A stretch of DNA of 64,000 bases, taken from Lates calcarifer (Eukaryota; Chordata; Actinopteri; Centropomidae). The translations under genes were made by a program, and so were the position numbers. The stretch is taken from assembly GCF_001640805.2 (NCBI RefSeq), contig NC_066849.1:22911024-22975023 (forward strand), given 5' to 3'. Numbering within the stretch: position 1 is the first letter of the stretch; the number at the start of each line of letters is the position of its first letter. The notes under the pieces are model-generated. The model was not told the origin of the DNA. It saw only the letters and a program-made list of their open reading frames with translations, and made no database searches. This document shows, piece after piece, positions 46,680 to 58,066 of this stretch.

Positions 46680-49600
46680 CTACGCATTAAGACTATACTC
46701 CTGCTTATAGCAGCAGGGCCGGCAGATGGCGTTGACTAAACCGCTCCCCAGCTGTAAGAGGCAGATGATGAACTCCAGCACGGCCAAACCCAGCAAAACA
46801 CACAGAAGAGTCACGTTCCACTCTACAATGTGAACCGGCTGAAGACACTGTGACCAAATCTCTGGCTGCAGCAGATACCTGGAGCAGAAAGAGAGAGAGA
46901 GAGATCGGTATGAAGAGTGAATCACACAGTCGGAGGGATGTACAACATATGCAAATAAAGAGGCTGTTGAGTGTTGTGCTACACTGTGTTGAAATACTAG
47001 GGAAAGGAGATACATGCTTTTAAAAATTGCATTAGTGGACAATCATACACAACAAAGTTTACCAGTATATTAAAGGGAAGGACATGGTACAGGCTGAGAG
47101 TTTTCTCTACATCAGGACACAGACACCTATAACGGTGCTTATTAAAACAAATTAATTTGTTGATTTTTATCTCTATAGAGTGAAAAATGTTCATCACTAG
47201 TTCTGAGAGTGTGTTTAAATGTGTTGTTTTATCCAACCAATGGTCAGAAACTTAAAGATATTCAATTTTCAAATACATAAGACAGAAAAAAGCTGAAAAC
47301 ACTCATATTTGAGAGAGTGGAACCAGCAAATATCTGGCATATTTCTTTATTAAAGCTTAAACAATTCATAATTTATAAAAAGAAATGTTGCTGGTTAATA
47401 GTATAACTAGCAGATTTGAATGAGTCAATCATTCTAATTGTATCAAAATTTAGTACTTATACCACAGCCATTTACCAAAGGCAAAAAAAGAAGCCGTGTT
47501 CAAAGCATCCATTTTTAAAATGTGTGAGTAGCCACTTTTACCCATCATTAGGCTGATAACTAATAACACAGCATGAAGCAGAGATACAGTTGATTATAAT
47601 GCTGATTTAGCATTATATTTAAGGTGTCATTTTACATGATCTTAGGGACACCTGCTGGTCAATCCAAAAGAGATATACTGGTATCAATCAAAATAAAGAA
47701 AGTAAGTTGATATTTAAGGTGGACTGAAATGGGCCACTTGCTCCATCATTGCAATCAGTGCGTAAAAGCATTTTCTGTTTCAGTCAGCTTTACCCATGCT
47801 GATATCAGTGATGTAAAATGACGTATCATTGTTGGAATTATTCATAGGAATTAGCTTTTGCTCTGTCATATTCTGTAAATATACTCTGAAATTATAAGGA
47901 GTTAAAAAGAGTCATTTAAATTTTTTAGGTTTTATAATACTGTGTGAACTGCTTTAACAGAAAACAAAGCTGTAATCACGAAAACAAGCATGTTTAACTC
48001 TTTTATGTTTTAAACAAACAGAATATTGTAAACTCAGTTTATGCCACCACATACACACACTCACACACACACACACACACACCATGGTGCAGTATCTTCC
48101 TACCTGCCCCCCTGGTCTGCAAAGGGGTATGTCCAACCTAAGGAGGTGAAGCACTGGGGACCCTGCACCAGGGTGAGCCCCGACATGACGAAACAGTAGC
48201 TGGAGCCCACCAGGCCGACCACAGCTGCCAGCACAGACCCGCACATCTTGAGAGGAACACACATACGCAAAGTATTTTTAAAGAACATTCACATGTTTGG
48301 AAGTCTTTCTGGACATTTGTGCAAGCTGTTCGAGAGAAGAAGCTGTATAGAGACAGCTGGAACATACACACACACACACATCCTTACTGTTTGAATTGCA
48401 TGTTTAGTGCCAACATTTGTTCTCTTGATTGTCTTGTGTTTTTATTGTGGTATGTTTTTATGTGGTTGTGTTTTTACGCTGCTCTGCTGCTGTTTTGTTG
48501 AATAATAAAGATCTGAACTAAATTCAAGTGAAGACACGCACACACACACACACACACTGCAGCTGTGCATGTGGCTCGAGTGCAGTGAGCAAAGCTTACT
48601 TTGTTGAGTGTTACCTAACAATGGGACCCTTGTTGAATTATCATTGCTGGATTAGCATTAGCATTCCACCCCATAAGGAAACTGTGTTAGCTGGCTTAAT
48701 GACAACTGTACAGTATTATTATCAAAGTAGGAGCAAAAGAGAGTTTGGAGCCAAAAAACCTCACATTTTGATGGGAACTCAGACTGAAACAGTTATTGAA
48801 TAATAGACTGTGTTTAGCAAACAGAAACATATGAATGTGCATTTGAGCATGATTCATAGATTAACAAGCATCTTACTATTAAGCTCTCGTTCCAGCAGCA
48901 GTTACATTTCCCCAGAGTGATGAAGACAACAGCTGGAAGCAGCATCTGTAAGCACAGAAGAGTACATTGTTTCACTACAGTTCCCGAACAAAAGCACTTT
49001 TAAGACCTGTTTGTCCACTACTGATGGCAATTTATGGGTTGAAAAAACAGTAAAGGTTATTAGGAGGCTGGAGCTGAGTTCTTTTAGTCACATTTTGCTA
49101 TGAGGGCAGATGATCAAACTTTGACCTTGCTTCTCTTTGCTGGCAGTTACTGCAGCTGCCACAGTAATTCTACACTTTATACCACCATGTGTACCACCAA
49201 CCATTTTTGTTCCAGCTGTCACTGTTATGTTTCTTAATAGAAGCAGTATTGTTCATATGGATATTACCTAAAAAAAAAAAAAAACATCACCCAGGAAGTA
49301 AACATTTAGAGCAACACTAGCTGGGGCTGCTAGAAAAGAAAAATAACCATTTAAACTTTAATCAGCCTGCGTTTGGCCTGAGGATGTTGTTAACTAAATC
49401 GAAATAGTGTATCCTCTGTATGGGGGGCATTTAAGGACATTTCAGTCTGTCAGGTTCAGCTTTACATTGTCATATCTGGCTCAGCTCTTTGCAGCATCAG
49501 CTATGCTTAGACAAAATAAAACATGCTAACGTAACATTCAGGTTGTGCCAGAAATCACTTCCTCATTCACTCATCTACTCCCTGTATAATAATTTATTTA

Positions 49601-52600
49601 GACTAATTTAGACTTGTATCACTTGAACTGACATTGTTGCACTGTGGAAAGAAAGTACTCTTTTCATTCCACTGTGACATTTATATGCAATATATAGCAC
49701 CCTCAAAAATTCCAACACAAAATTTCAAAACCTCAAATAAGATGGTGGAGGGTAAATATAGTCAGCTATGCAGTAAATAGGAAGTGATTTTGGACGCAGC
49801 CTTAAAATTACCATAGGAATTAGATTAAAAGTTATCCTGAACTTAAGAGTTATATAAAGTCAACGTTTTGATCTGTTGTCAGGGCTATATGAAAAATCAG
49901 GAAGTCAGCAAACTCATTAGACTTTAGCCTCTGGAGACCATACATTTCTGAACAAAATTTAACTCAAATTCACCAACACAGTTGCATCATTGGTGTTGCT
50001 CAAAACACTTAGTCGTGTTATAGTTGACTGTTGCTTTACAGTCATAAAGTTGGATATGGTGGATCGAAAGAGCAAATTACAGATGATTTAAGAGTTCTAC
50101 TCTTTTACTCTCCCTCCCTTTTTCCTCTCCTCCTCTTTCCCGTGCTGTTGTCTCTCTCCCAGCAGTCAAGGACATTAAATCACATCCTAACAGAGGGAGG
50201 GAAGTTCCCAAGGTTTTACACACACACACACACACGCACAGAGATCATAGGCATCGTTATATACACATCCTGGATGTCCCCCTTAAATGCTAACAGAGAC
50301 AGAGAGAGAGGCACTGACAATGCAGAGGGAAGTGTGCAGAGAGAAAGGAAGAGAGAGAAAGAAGGAAAAAGGGAGGGAGGAAGAGCGAGGGAGAGGAAGG
50401 GAGGGAGGGAGCTAAAGATAGATTTCTCTCAGAGGGGTTCAGTTTGCTCTTTGACTCTTTTACGTTCTGTCATTCCACAAAGAAAGGAAAAGAGCAAAGA
50501 GGAAAAAATAAGGACAGCGGGGCAGAAGTTATCGAAGACAAAGGAAAAAAGATACATCTATGAAACCTCCAGAATTAACACAGTCCTGCTTCTTATGCTG
50601 ACAGAATGCTTTCCACTTATACCAGAGGCAACAAGAAAACATCCAAACAAACCCAAACACAGATTAACTGCTGTGCAATCCTCAAATACTGTGTGTGGCC
50701 TTCGTCTTCCTCGACTGAAGTAAGATTCAAGCCATGATTTTATTTCTCTTACTGGAGGCGTTTATTTCTTCTAAGATGGCTCAAAGTTAAAGGTTTTATG
50801 ATCTGCTTCTATTTACTGTTGCTCCTGTTTGATGTCAATACAAACTTCCAGCAGTACATCCTGCATAATCCCTGACTTTTACTGTGAAACACCTGCAGGA
50901 AGGGAGGTGTCATTTGCAGCAGTTTAAAAAGTACATTTTAAGGTTCAGACTTTTCACTCTCTCATACCTTGACTAACTTTAAAGCGACACTTTGTAACTC
51001 TTTTACCTTAAAATATCGTTCCTACTTAGTGCCCGAGCACCTGTTCTTGCTCTGTGTAACTATGGTGAGCAGGTACAATCTCCTGCTAACTGAGTGATAG
51101 TCAGCAGCTTAAACTGCTGGAATCAGGCAGAAAGTTTAAGAGTAATGCTGATCAGTTAAAAAGACTTAGAAGTCAGTCTTCATCTTCAGGGAGGAAACTT
51201 ACACTGTGCAGCCACAGTTCAGCTCAATGAGTGGGCCTACACAGTCCAAGCTCTGGTCAAGTGACTTTTGTTATGTGTTTTCTTAAAGGGAAACCGCTTA
51301 ACCACTCGGACTCTGAGCCCAACAGAATTAATTTCCCCTCGTGGCTGCAGAGGCCGCTGGTGCTCAGAAAAGTTACATTCTATTGCTTTAATTACTCCTC
51401 CGATCATTGTTCTGTGTCCTCTTCTGGTTTTAAAATGCCTCACTGATTCATCACTGCTATAAATAAAGTTTTCTAACAGTGACAAATACTGTGCCAAATC
51501 TGTTGTACGCTGTTTTGTTTCAACTCTAAACTGCTGCAGAAATTAACAATTAAACTGTCTGTCTCCTCCATGAGAAAGTCAAATAAAAACAGCTGAGACA
51601 TGCCTTCTTTTGAATGCTGTTCTTACTGTTACCAAATATTTATCAAAAATACGAGGGAGTGAACCTTCAGCAGGGTTAATCTTGCCTGGAAAATGACAAT
51701 CTCCCCTCTGTTCCTCCTTAAAACCAAACTAAAAGAACAGCTCCTTTCTGCTCAGTCGGAGCATTAAACCCATCAGATCAGCAGCAGTGTAGAGCAGACA
51801 GATTAACTGTGAATTCACACAACACTCCATTGTTCTCAATAAATGACTGCAAACACACTCAGACTGAATGAGTGTTGAAGGAGACACAATTCATGTTTAG
51901 TAATCTTTTGGTTTAAAATCGTGTTTTTATGAGGCAAAGCTAAATAAAATACACAACTAAACAAATCTACAAAGAGAATAGTGAGATAAAATCCTATGAC
52001 TTTTTCTTTTTCCTATTTTTTCTTATTATTCTCTTGTCATATAATAAATACAAACTGAGAAAAATAAAGAGGCTTCAGTCTACGCTGCCACTGACGGAAC
52101 GACATGTACCATCGTCAGTCTCTAGATAAGGGAGGAAGGGCGGTGATAGTCATTCTCAGTGAAAAGTTCATGGTTTGACCACAAAACAACAAGAGTTTCT
52201 GCTGCACCGTTTAAGTGTCACATGGCTCAAACACTGTCAAAGCATCTCATTCATTTTGTTTAAATGTGTTACATACGGCGGTTAAAACATGGTTTCAAAT
52301 GGTTTTTCACTCACTTTGGTTCCAGATGAAAAGAATCTGGATGTAATGAAACAGTATAATTGTTTCTGTTTCAGCGAATAGCGATCGTGGTAAGTCCCAC
52401 CATGTGGTACCAGTGACCTCAGATAAACCTACATCCATTAATTGTTCTAACTTCTGCCAGGCAAAATAATATTTAATGTTTGGAACAATGTTGCCATTCA
52501 AAACCCTCCTACTTTTTTTACTGTCACTTCCCTTCATTCATTAGAGTGAATGACGATTCTTGTCATAATCAAAGTCAAATGTTTTATACTTTATATAGAA

Positions 52601-53497
52601 TAAGACAAATGATATATAGTGTGACATAAGTAATGTTATAGTCATATCAAGTAGACTCATAACTCTTTACTCGCTTTCAACAACAACTTATTGTCATATT
52701 TTTATGAATTACTTATACTCGTTATGTAGAGAAATAATGGCAAAAAATTTCAGAGGCACAGAATTTTAACTTTGACTGTGTATAATACTTAAAATGCCTG
52801 ATCTGTACACCAAGCTTACAGTGATGCTACTACAATCTGCTCCCTTTTAAGCTGCAGAAAAATGGATGGAAGGATGTGCATCAGAGTTTGTTTCAAATTT
52901 TGTCTAAAATCTTGTGTCATTCAAAGAAAACAATAATAACTCTAGATGTTTTCTGATTATCAGTTTCATTATCAAGAAACAGGTGATACTGGTGAAACTA
53001 TAAGGGTAAGTTTGAGCTGTGTAAAGTTAAAGGAAAGTTGTTGCATTATAGTAAAGTTGAGATTTTGAAGGTACCACTGATTTTACTTGAAGTTTCAACC
53101 ACATTTGGTGTATTGCTTGAAGTGTGGACAAAATATTGGTGGTAAAATAATTGGAGCTTTGCATTTTCCAGACAATCAAAGTTGCCACCAGACTATTCTA
53201 ACCAAAGCTGTAAAGAATCAAGTATCAGAATAAATCCTACAAAAAAATCTAGAAATATATATTTAAAAAAGACAAACAAAAAATCAATAAGAACACGTGC
53301 CATTTTTTTTTACTCACCAGCAGTCCTCCACCTCCTAGTCCACCAAAGTACCAGATGTAGCTGGCCAAACGGTTCTCCTGAATGTAGGTGGTTTCTCCCA
53401 TAGGAAACAGCAGCAGCAGGTTGGCCAGGATACAGCACAGGGCCAGCGGCAGCAGGGCCAGACCCAGAGACCTGGCGAAACCAAACGAACAGCACAT
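46680..53497 (-). CDS. Transmembrane 4 L6 family protein (TM4SF1/TM4SF18-like)
   Basis: Four coding exons: 53497-53318, 48945-48877, 48246-48104, 46878-46680. Their sum is 591 nt, 196 aa (family about 195-205). Borders are GT-AG and phases agree (0, 0, 2). The protein starts MCCSFGFARSLGLALL. TM1 is about residues 10-32, then comes FPMGETTYIQENRLASYIWY, matching the family's 'FPNGET.Y..ENHLS.FVWF'. TM2 is about 49-73 (GGLGGGGLLMLLPAVVF), followed by a Cys-rich loop KCNCCWNES. TM3 is about 84-108. The extracellular loop contains QGPQCF, WTYPFA and HIVEWNVT, where NVT is a possible N-glycosylation site. TM4 is about 152-176, with a Cys-rich cytosolic tail ending YKQEYSLNA. These proteins are four-pass membrane proteins that organise integrin and tetraspanin-like complexes. 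The C-terminal half looks closest to TM4SF1; TM4SF18 is the alternative. Its position beside ceruloplasmin on the same strand agrees with human CP-TM4SF18-TM4SF1. Confidence 0.88.
48059..48082. repeat. (CA)n microsatellite next to the TM4SF exon 3 donor
   Basis: About 12 CA units, a GT repeat in the transcript, beginning some 22 nt downstream of the exon 3 splice donor at 48103. Confidence 0.85.
50225..50412. repeat. Low-complexity purine-rich tract in TM4SF intron 1
   Basis: A CA run at about 50218-50236 is followed by an AG/GGA-rich stretch (about 50290-50412). It creates a spurious 230-codon plus-strand frame rich in Arg, Glu, Gly and Lys. Confidence 0.75.
50979..51391. mobile_element. 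MITE with terminal inverted repeats in TM4SF intron 1
   Basis: The left end TTAAAGCGACACTTTGTAAC and the right end GTTACATTCTATTGCTTTAA are imperfect inverted complements over about 25 bp (TTAAAGCRAYA..WTGTAACT). The element is about 413 bp long and lacks an ORF with transposase features. No clear target-site duplication is visible, so the exact borders could be off by a few bases. Confidence 0.55.
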
Positions 53498-53651
53498 CCT
53501 TCACCCAAAAACACACACACAACCACAGGGCAGGAGAGGAGAGAACTGGAGTGGACCGAGGAGAGCCGCGAAAAGACAGAGAGAGGGGAGGGAAGGGTCA
53601 GAGCAGCTGGGGAGCCAGGAAACAAAAACAAGTGACGAAAGCTTTGCTGGA

Positions 53652-53674
53652 TGTGTGTGTGTGTGTGTGTGTGT
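53652..53674. repeat. (GT)n microsatellite upstream of TM4SF exon 1
   Basis: About 12 GT units, 150 bp upstream of the TM4SF start codon. A second GT run lies at 53802-53831. Confidence 0.85.
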
Positions 53675-53799
53675 AAGTACTTAACAGATTCTGCCTCCCA
53701 TCACACAACGTGCACCAGGAAACAGACTCACAGGAAGGGGGCTGACCAATAGCTGCACAGAGATCAGCCAGAAATATGAAAAATCCCACAAGAGAGAGA

Positions 53800-53801
<2 letters not shown>

Positions 53802-53831
<30 letters not shown>
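53802..53831. repeat. (GT)n microsatellite
   Basis: About 15 GT units some 300 bp upstream of the TM4SF start codon, in the putative promoter region. Confidence 0.85.
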
Positions 53832-53833
<2 letters not shown>

Positions 53834-53839
53834 CCCACA

Positions 53840-55015
53840 GCCTCTTAGCCAGCGGGGCCTCACACTGCACTCTAAAGAATTAATTTCCCTCAGAATTACT
53901 GAGTCACAACAACAGGTTGACATGTTTAAATACATAATCAGTGCATTTTTTCCTAATCCCTTTTTCCTACATGGTGAACACATTTGTACAGTATATATTC
54001 TGTATATCTGTCTGTACTCTGACTAGTCTGCAAAATGTTCCCACAGACAAATTTAAAATGCTCATGCTATCCCACCTACAGTCCAAAACCTTTAGAGAAT
54101 TAAAAGTGTGAAAGGATATACTCCTAAAAGATTTGAGATTTCTTTTAACTCCCTGCACAAAAGCTGGAAACATTTTTAAAATGGCATATCTAAACATACG
54201 GTTTTCATTAAGCGCCAGCAGTGCAGTTCAGTTTAACAAGAACCAATAAATCAAAATGTTTTATAGATGTTTCCAAATTCCCCCTAAAATGTGTTCATGG
54301 GCGGGAATATGATAAGATTCCTGTCTCTGTCTTTCTAGGTCAGAATGATACAACAGCTCAGCAGGTCTATGTAGGGCAATAGGGCACAACATGACTCCTA
54401 ATAGAGAGCCTGTGTTAGAAAGCCAAAAAGACTGTGCCTGTGCACATATGTGTGTTTCAGGGGCCCAGCATGTTGTGAGCTACATTATAATCCATCTGGA
54501 ATTCAGCACATCCAGATAAACTGCACTGTATAAGCTGAAACTGACCACTAACAACCTGCACTAACTGGCTGGGTTCATTAAGGCAGATTATGTAAAACAG
54601 AGTGACAGAACACATGGTTCTTTATAGGAACAAATGGTTGGTACCAGGGTGGGTTTGGAGCTGTAAGCAGATCAACACTGAAACAAAGTCCAACATCATG
54701 TTTCTACATCCAGAGATTTGTGCTTAAGTAGAAACATGTTTGAGCTGCCAGCTCCAGGATGTAAGTGGCTTAGCACAATGTTTACCAACTCATTATTTTC
54801 ACACAACCCAAGCTACTGTATGTACTGTAACTGTAATAATCCATCCTGTCTGGTGTCACTTAAAGATAAAACCCATCATACACATATGCAATACCCACTT
54901 CCCCAGGCATGCTTGAAAGCATGCAATGAACTAAATGCACCTCTGCTAATTAGTCAAGTCACAATCTCCCTTTCTGTTCCTGACTTAGGGCGTTGAATAT
55001 TGACCAGAGAGGTGT
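53840..55015. other. Intergenic DNA upstream of TM4SF
   Basis: I see no gene. The open frame at 54718-54996 has no recognisable motif. Confidence 0.5.
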
Positions 55016-55019
55016 TTTT

Positions 55020-55200
55020 GCAGAACTTTATAATGTCACAGTGAAGCTGACCTTTGACCTTTCACCACCAAAATTTAATCAGTTCATCCTTAAGTCCAAG
55101 TGAACCTTTGTGCCAAAATTGAAGAAATTGCTTCAAGGCATTCCTGAGATATCATGTTCATGAGAATGGGATGGACGGACAGACAGACGGCATAAAAAGA
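55020..55200 (+). repeat. Dispersed teleost repeat with DR1 motif
   Basis: It reads TGACCTTTGACCT, then AATCAGTTCATCCTTAAGTC, GAAATTGCTTCAAGGCATTC, CTGAGATATC and GGGATGGACGGACAGACAGA. I recognise these ordered words from a common fish interspersed repeat ('..CAGTTCATCCTTGAGTCCAAGTG..AGATATCGCGTTC..GGACGGACGG'). The same family recurs at 63240-63480. Confidence 0.65.
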
Positions 55201-56359
55201 TACATCATATGCAATGTACCAGTGAAGAAGGCCATGTCGTAATCAAAATCCAAAGTGGTGTTGTAGCACTAGATCATAGCTCATAGAGGGCCTGAAATAG
55301 AAATGTTTTTTCCTCAGGGGAGCATGAGTGTGCTCAGTAAAAATTTATGATGGTGGTGCTAGAGAAAAGGTCAGAGATTAAGTAAAACATCAGGATTCAT
55401 TTACCAAAGAACTGTTACTGAACTCCAGACAGTATTAACCAGTCCTGATAAAGCATTATACACAGAGGACTGTGAGCTTCACCAACAGAGAAGCAGTCAC
55501 TGACTTTGAAAACTAAGTGTTGCTCAAAAATAAATAAAAATTTATTCATCATTTGTAAACATGTAAAAAATCATTCTGAATAGATCCAGTATATTTCATT
55601 TAGCACCACAGATCATTTGAAATACAGACTGCTTTCAACAACAGCAAAAACAAATATGATATGTCACTGATTGACTTAATTCACACACATTATTACATTA
55701 TCTAAACTCAATTTGTTGAGTTGTCAATGTTGCCTCGAGTAATGATGCAACTATCATTTATTGAGGAAGGAGGGTTATAGACTGTTTGTAATGATCCTGG
55801 TACCATTTCTAGCAAACACCACATTAGCAGCAACTAATTAGAGACTGAAACTGATAATTATCTCAACCACAAGACGAACAGACGTCAGGATTCATCCTCT
55901 GGGGACTGATCTTTGGTGTACAATATAATGTTACACAAAGATTTGCGCAAACAAACCCCTAACCATGACATCAAAATGCAGAACACATGACATATGACAC
56001 TGGTCTGCAGCTAGTGTATCTCACAGACTACATAGAGCACATACAGTAGCAATAATCAATTACATACAAGTGTGTATGTAAACAGACAACAGTAGTAAAA
56101 TGAGAAAAGAGCATGATGAAAAAAGGCACTTCATCAGTGTGCAGTCCATATCATCCTGCGCTACAACCTGAATTCTTGTCAAGTTACACATGGTAATAAA
56201 ATCAATCAGCTGAATAAAAGGTTCACTGTGAAATTTATCACAGCCTAATACTGAGAGAACTTCTCTACATTTCATGTAGGAATTTGCCTTCAGAAAGCTT
56301 TGTGATCAGTTTATCAGATTATTACATCTACAGTGGAGATGAAAGGAGGTTAACTATGC
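55201..56359. other. Intergenic DNA or 3' UTR of the YwrD-like gene
   Basis: No coding signal. A minus-strand AATAAA at 55546-55541, about 815 nt after the stop codon, is the first plausible poly(A) signal that I can point to. The exact transcript end is unknown. Confidence 0.35.
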
Positions 56360-58034
56360 CTAGTAGCCCTGAGCACATCCATCAGCTCTGGCATCTGATC
56401 CCGCCCACAGCACCCTGGCTGGATGATCGGCTTGATTGACAGATGGGTTCCACCAATCCCCCACTGTGATGATCTGTCCCCGCCCAAACTGAGACCTCTT
56501 GTGGCCTGTGTGTTTGAATGAAAAAATAAATAACAAAAAGAGCCCATTAAACAGTCCCATCTTTCATTATTTAACCAGAACATTACATGTGTCATTAGTA
56601 TGCTACGATCATTTCTGTGTTTTACAGGTGCTTAAAAATGTCCTGAAATGTCTCTCAGGATGTGATATTCTTGTTTTGATTCATATATGGAAACTCTGGA
56701 TAGGACAAATGCCTTGCAGATACAATATGAGATTTGATAAATCAGCAAATAGGATGAGCTTGGATAAAGACAATAAGTATGAATGAATTTTGAAGAGAGA
56801 AACATCATGAGATGAAGGTGTCAGTTAGCCGGTTACACAGTTTTTTTCTTCAGTGATGAGCACAGTGATGAGCAGTTTGATATTTGGTTCCTTAAATTAG
56901 ATCTTCTTGTTAATGATTATCAAAATGTATAATGATCAGTGTCAGAAAAGTAGATAAAGCCAGCCTCACAAAGTTTAACTCACCCAGAATGAATCCAGTA
57001 GAAGGAACAAGTAAAAACATCCTGTTTGCAACAGGAAGCAACAGGGTTTTGGGGAACTAATACCACTGATCTGAGACCACCGGTTGTTTTAACCATGGTC
57101 TTATTTGTTTATGGCTGTTACTATAAAACACTATAGTAACTGATGTAACACATTAACTTGTGAGTAAATTGACTGTACTTACATAGTGCTTCCCCATACC
57201 AACCACTCACAGCGCTCTACACCACGACTGACATTCACTCATTCATACACACATGTACTCAGCATTTGTTCTAACACACACACACACCCATTCACACACC
57301 CATGATACATCGAGGGCGATTTAGGGTTCAATATCACAGACTGGAGGAGCTGCGGTGACCCGCTTTACCTCCTCACACCTAATGCAACACCTACCCGTGA
57401 TTGGCCAGTTGACTTTCTGGCCTCGTTTTTTCAGCTCCTCAGCTACCTCCTGGTCGACCCCCTCCTCCAGATTAACCAACCACTCACCAGCTAAAAAACA
57501 GAACGTTCAATCAGACTATGATTTTGAGAAAAGGTGCTCTATAAAAACATGGAACGTAGCACTGCTTTAACTCTCATAATTCTCAGCTTGTACAAATTAA
57601 GTTACAATACGTGATTTTTTTTTTTTTTTTACAAAATTGAACCATCCTACTATATGAAATACACACCTACATCTTTTATGACCACTTTGTGACTGAATTT
57701 CTGAATAAATCGTATTGTAAAGGCAGTGTCTCTGTTATCAGGCATGAGATATGTTAACTAATGCATAAAAATAATAGATAAAAGCATTGAGGAAGAGAGC
57801 TGAACTGTATTTATTCTAACACTGATACAAAGTCAATTTATCCTATCACATATACAATATATTATAACCAAAGGAAATGAATGTCAGTGTGACTTATCTA
57901 ATCAGTGCCCCTCACAAGAGGAAGTATACCACTGTACAGTGTTTTGTCTAAATACACAAAATCCTTAATCATTAATCAGGACATGATGTTCGACTGTGTG
58001 GAAGACACTTAACTGATGCTAAAATCAGTTTGAA

Positions 58035-58066
<32 letters not shown>

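Noticed and set aside
50031..50723. Longest uninterrupted plus-strand frame (230 codons)
   Set aside because: It runs through CA and AG-rich low-complexity sequence inside TM4SF intron 1, has an Arg/Glu/Gly-rich composition and no homology that I recognise.
53388..53684. 98-codon plus-strand frame
   Set aside because: It is antisense to TM4SF exon 1 and ends in a GT microsatellite.
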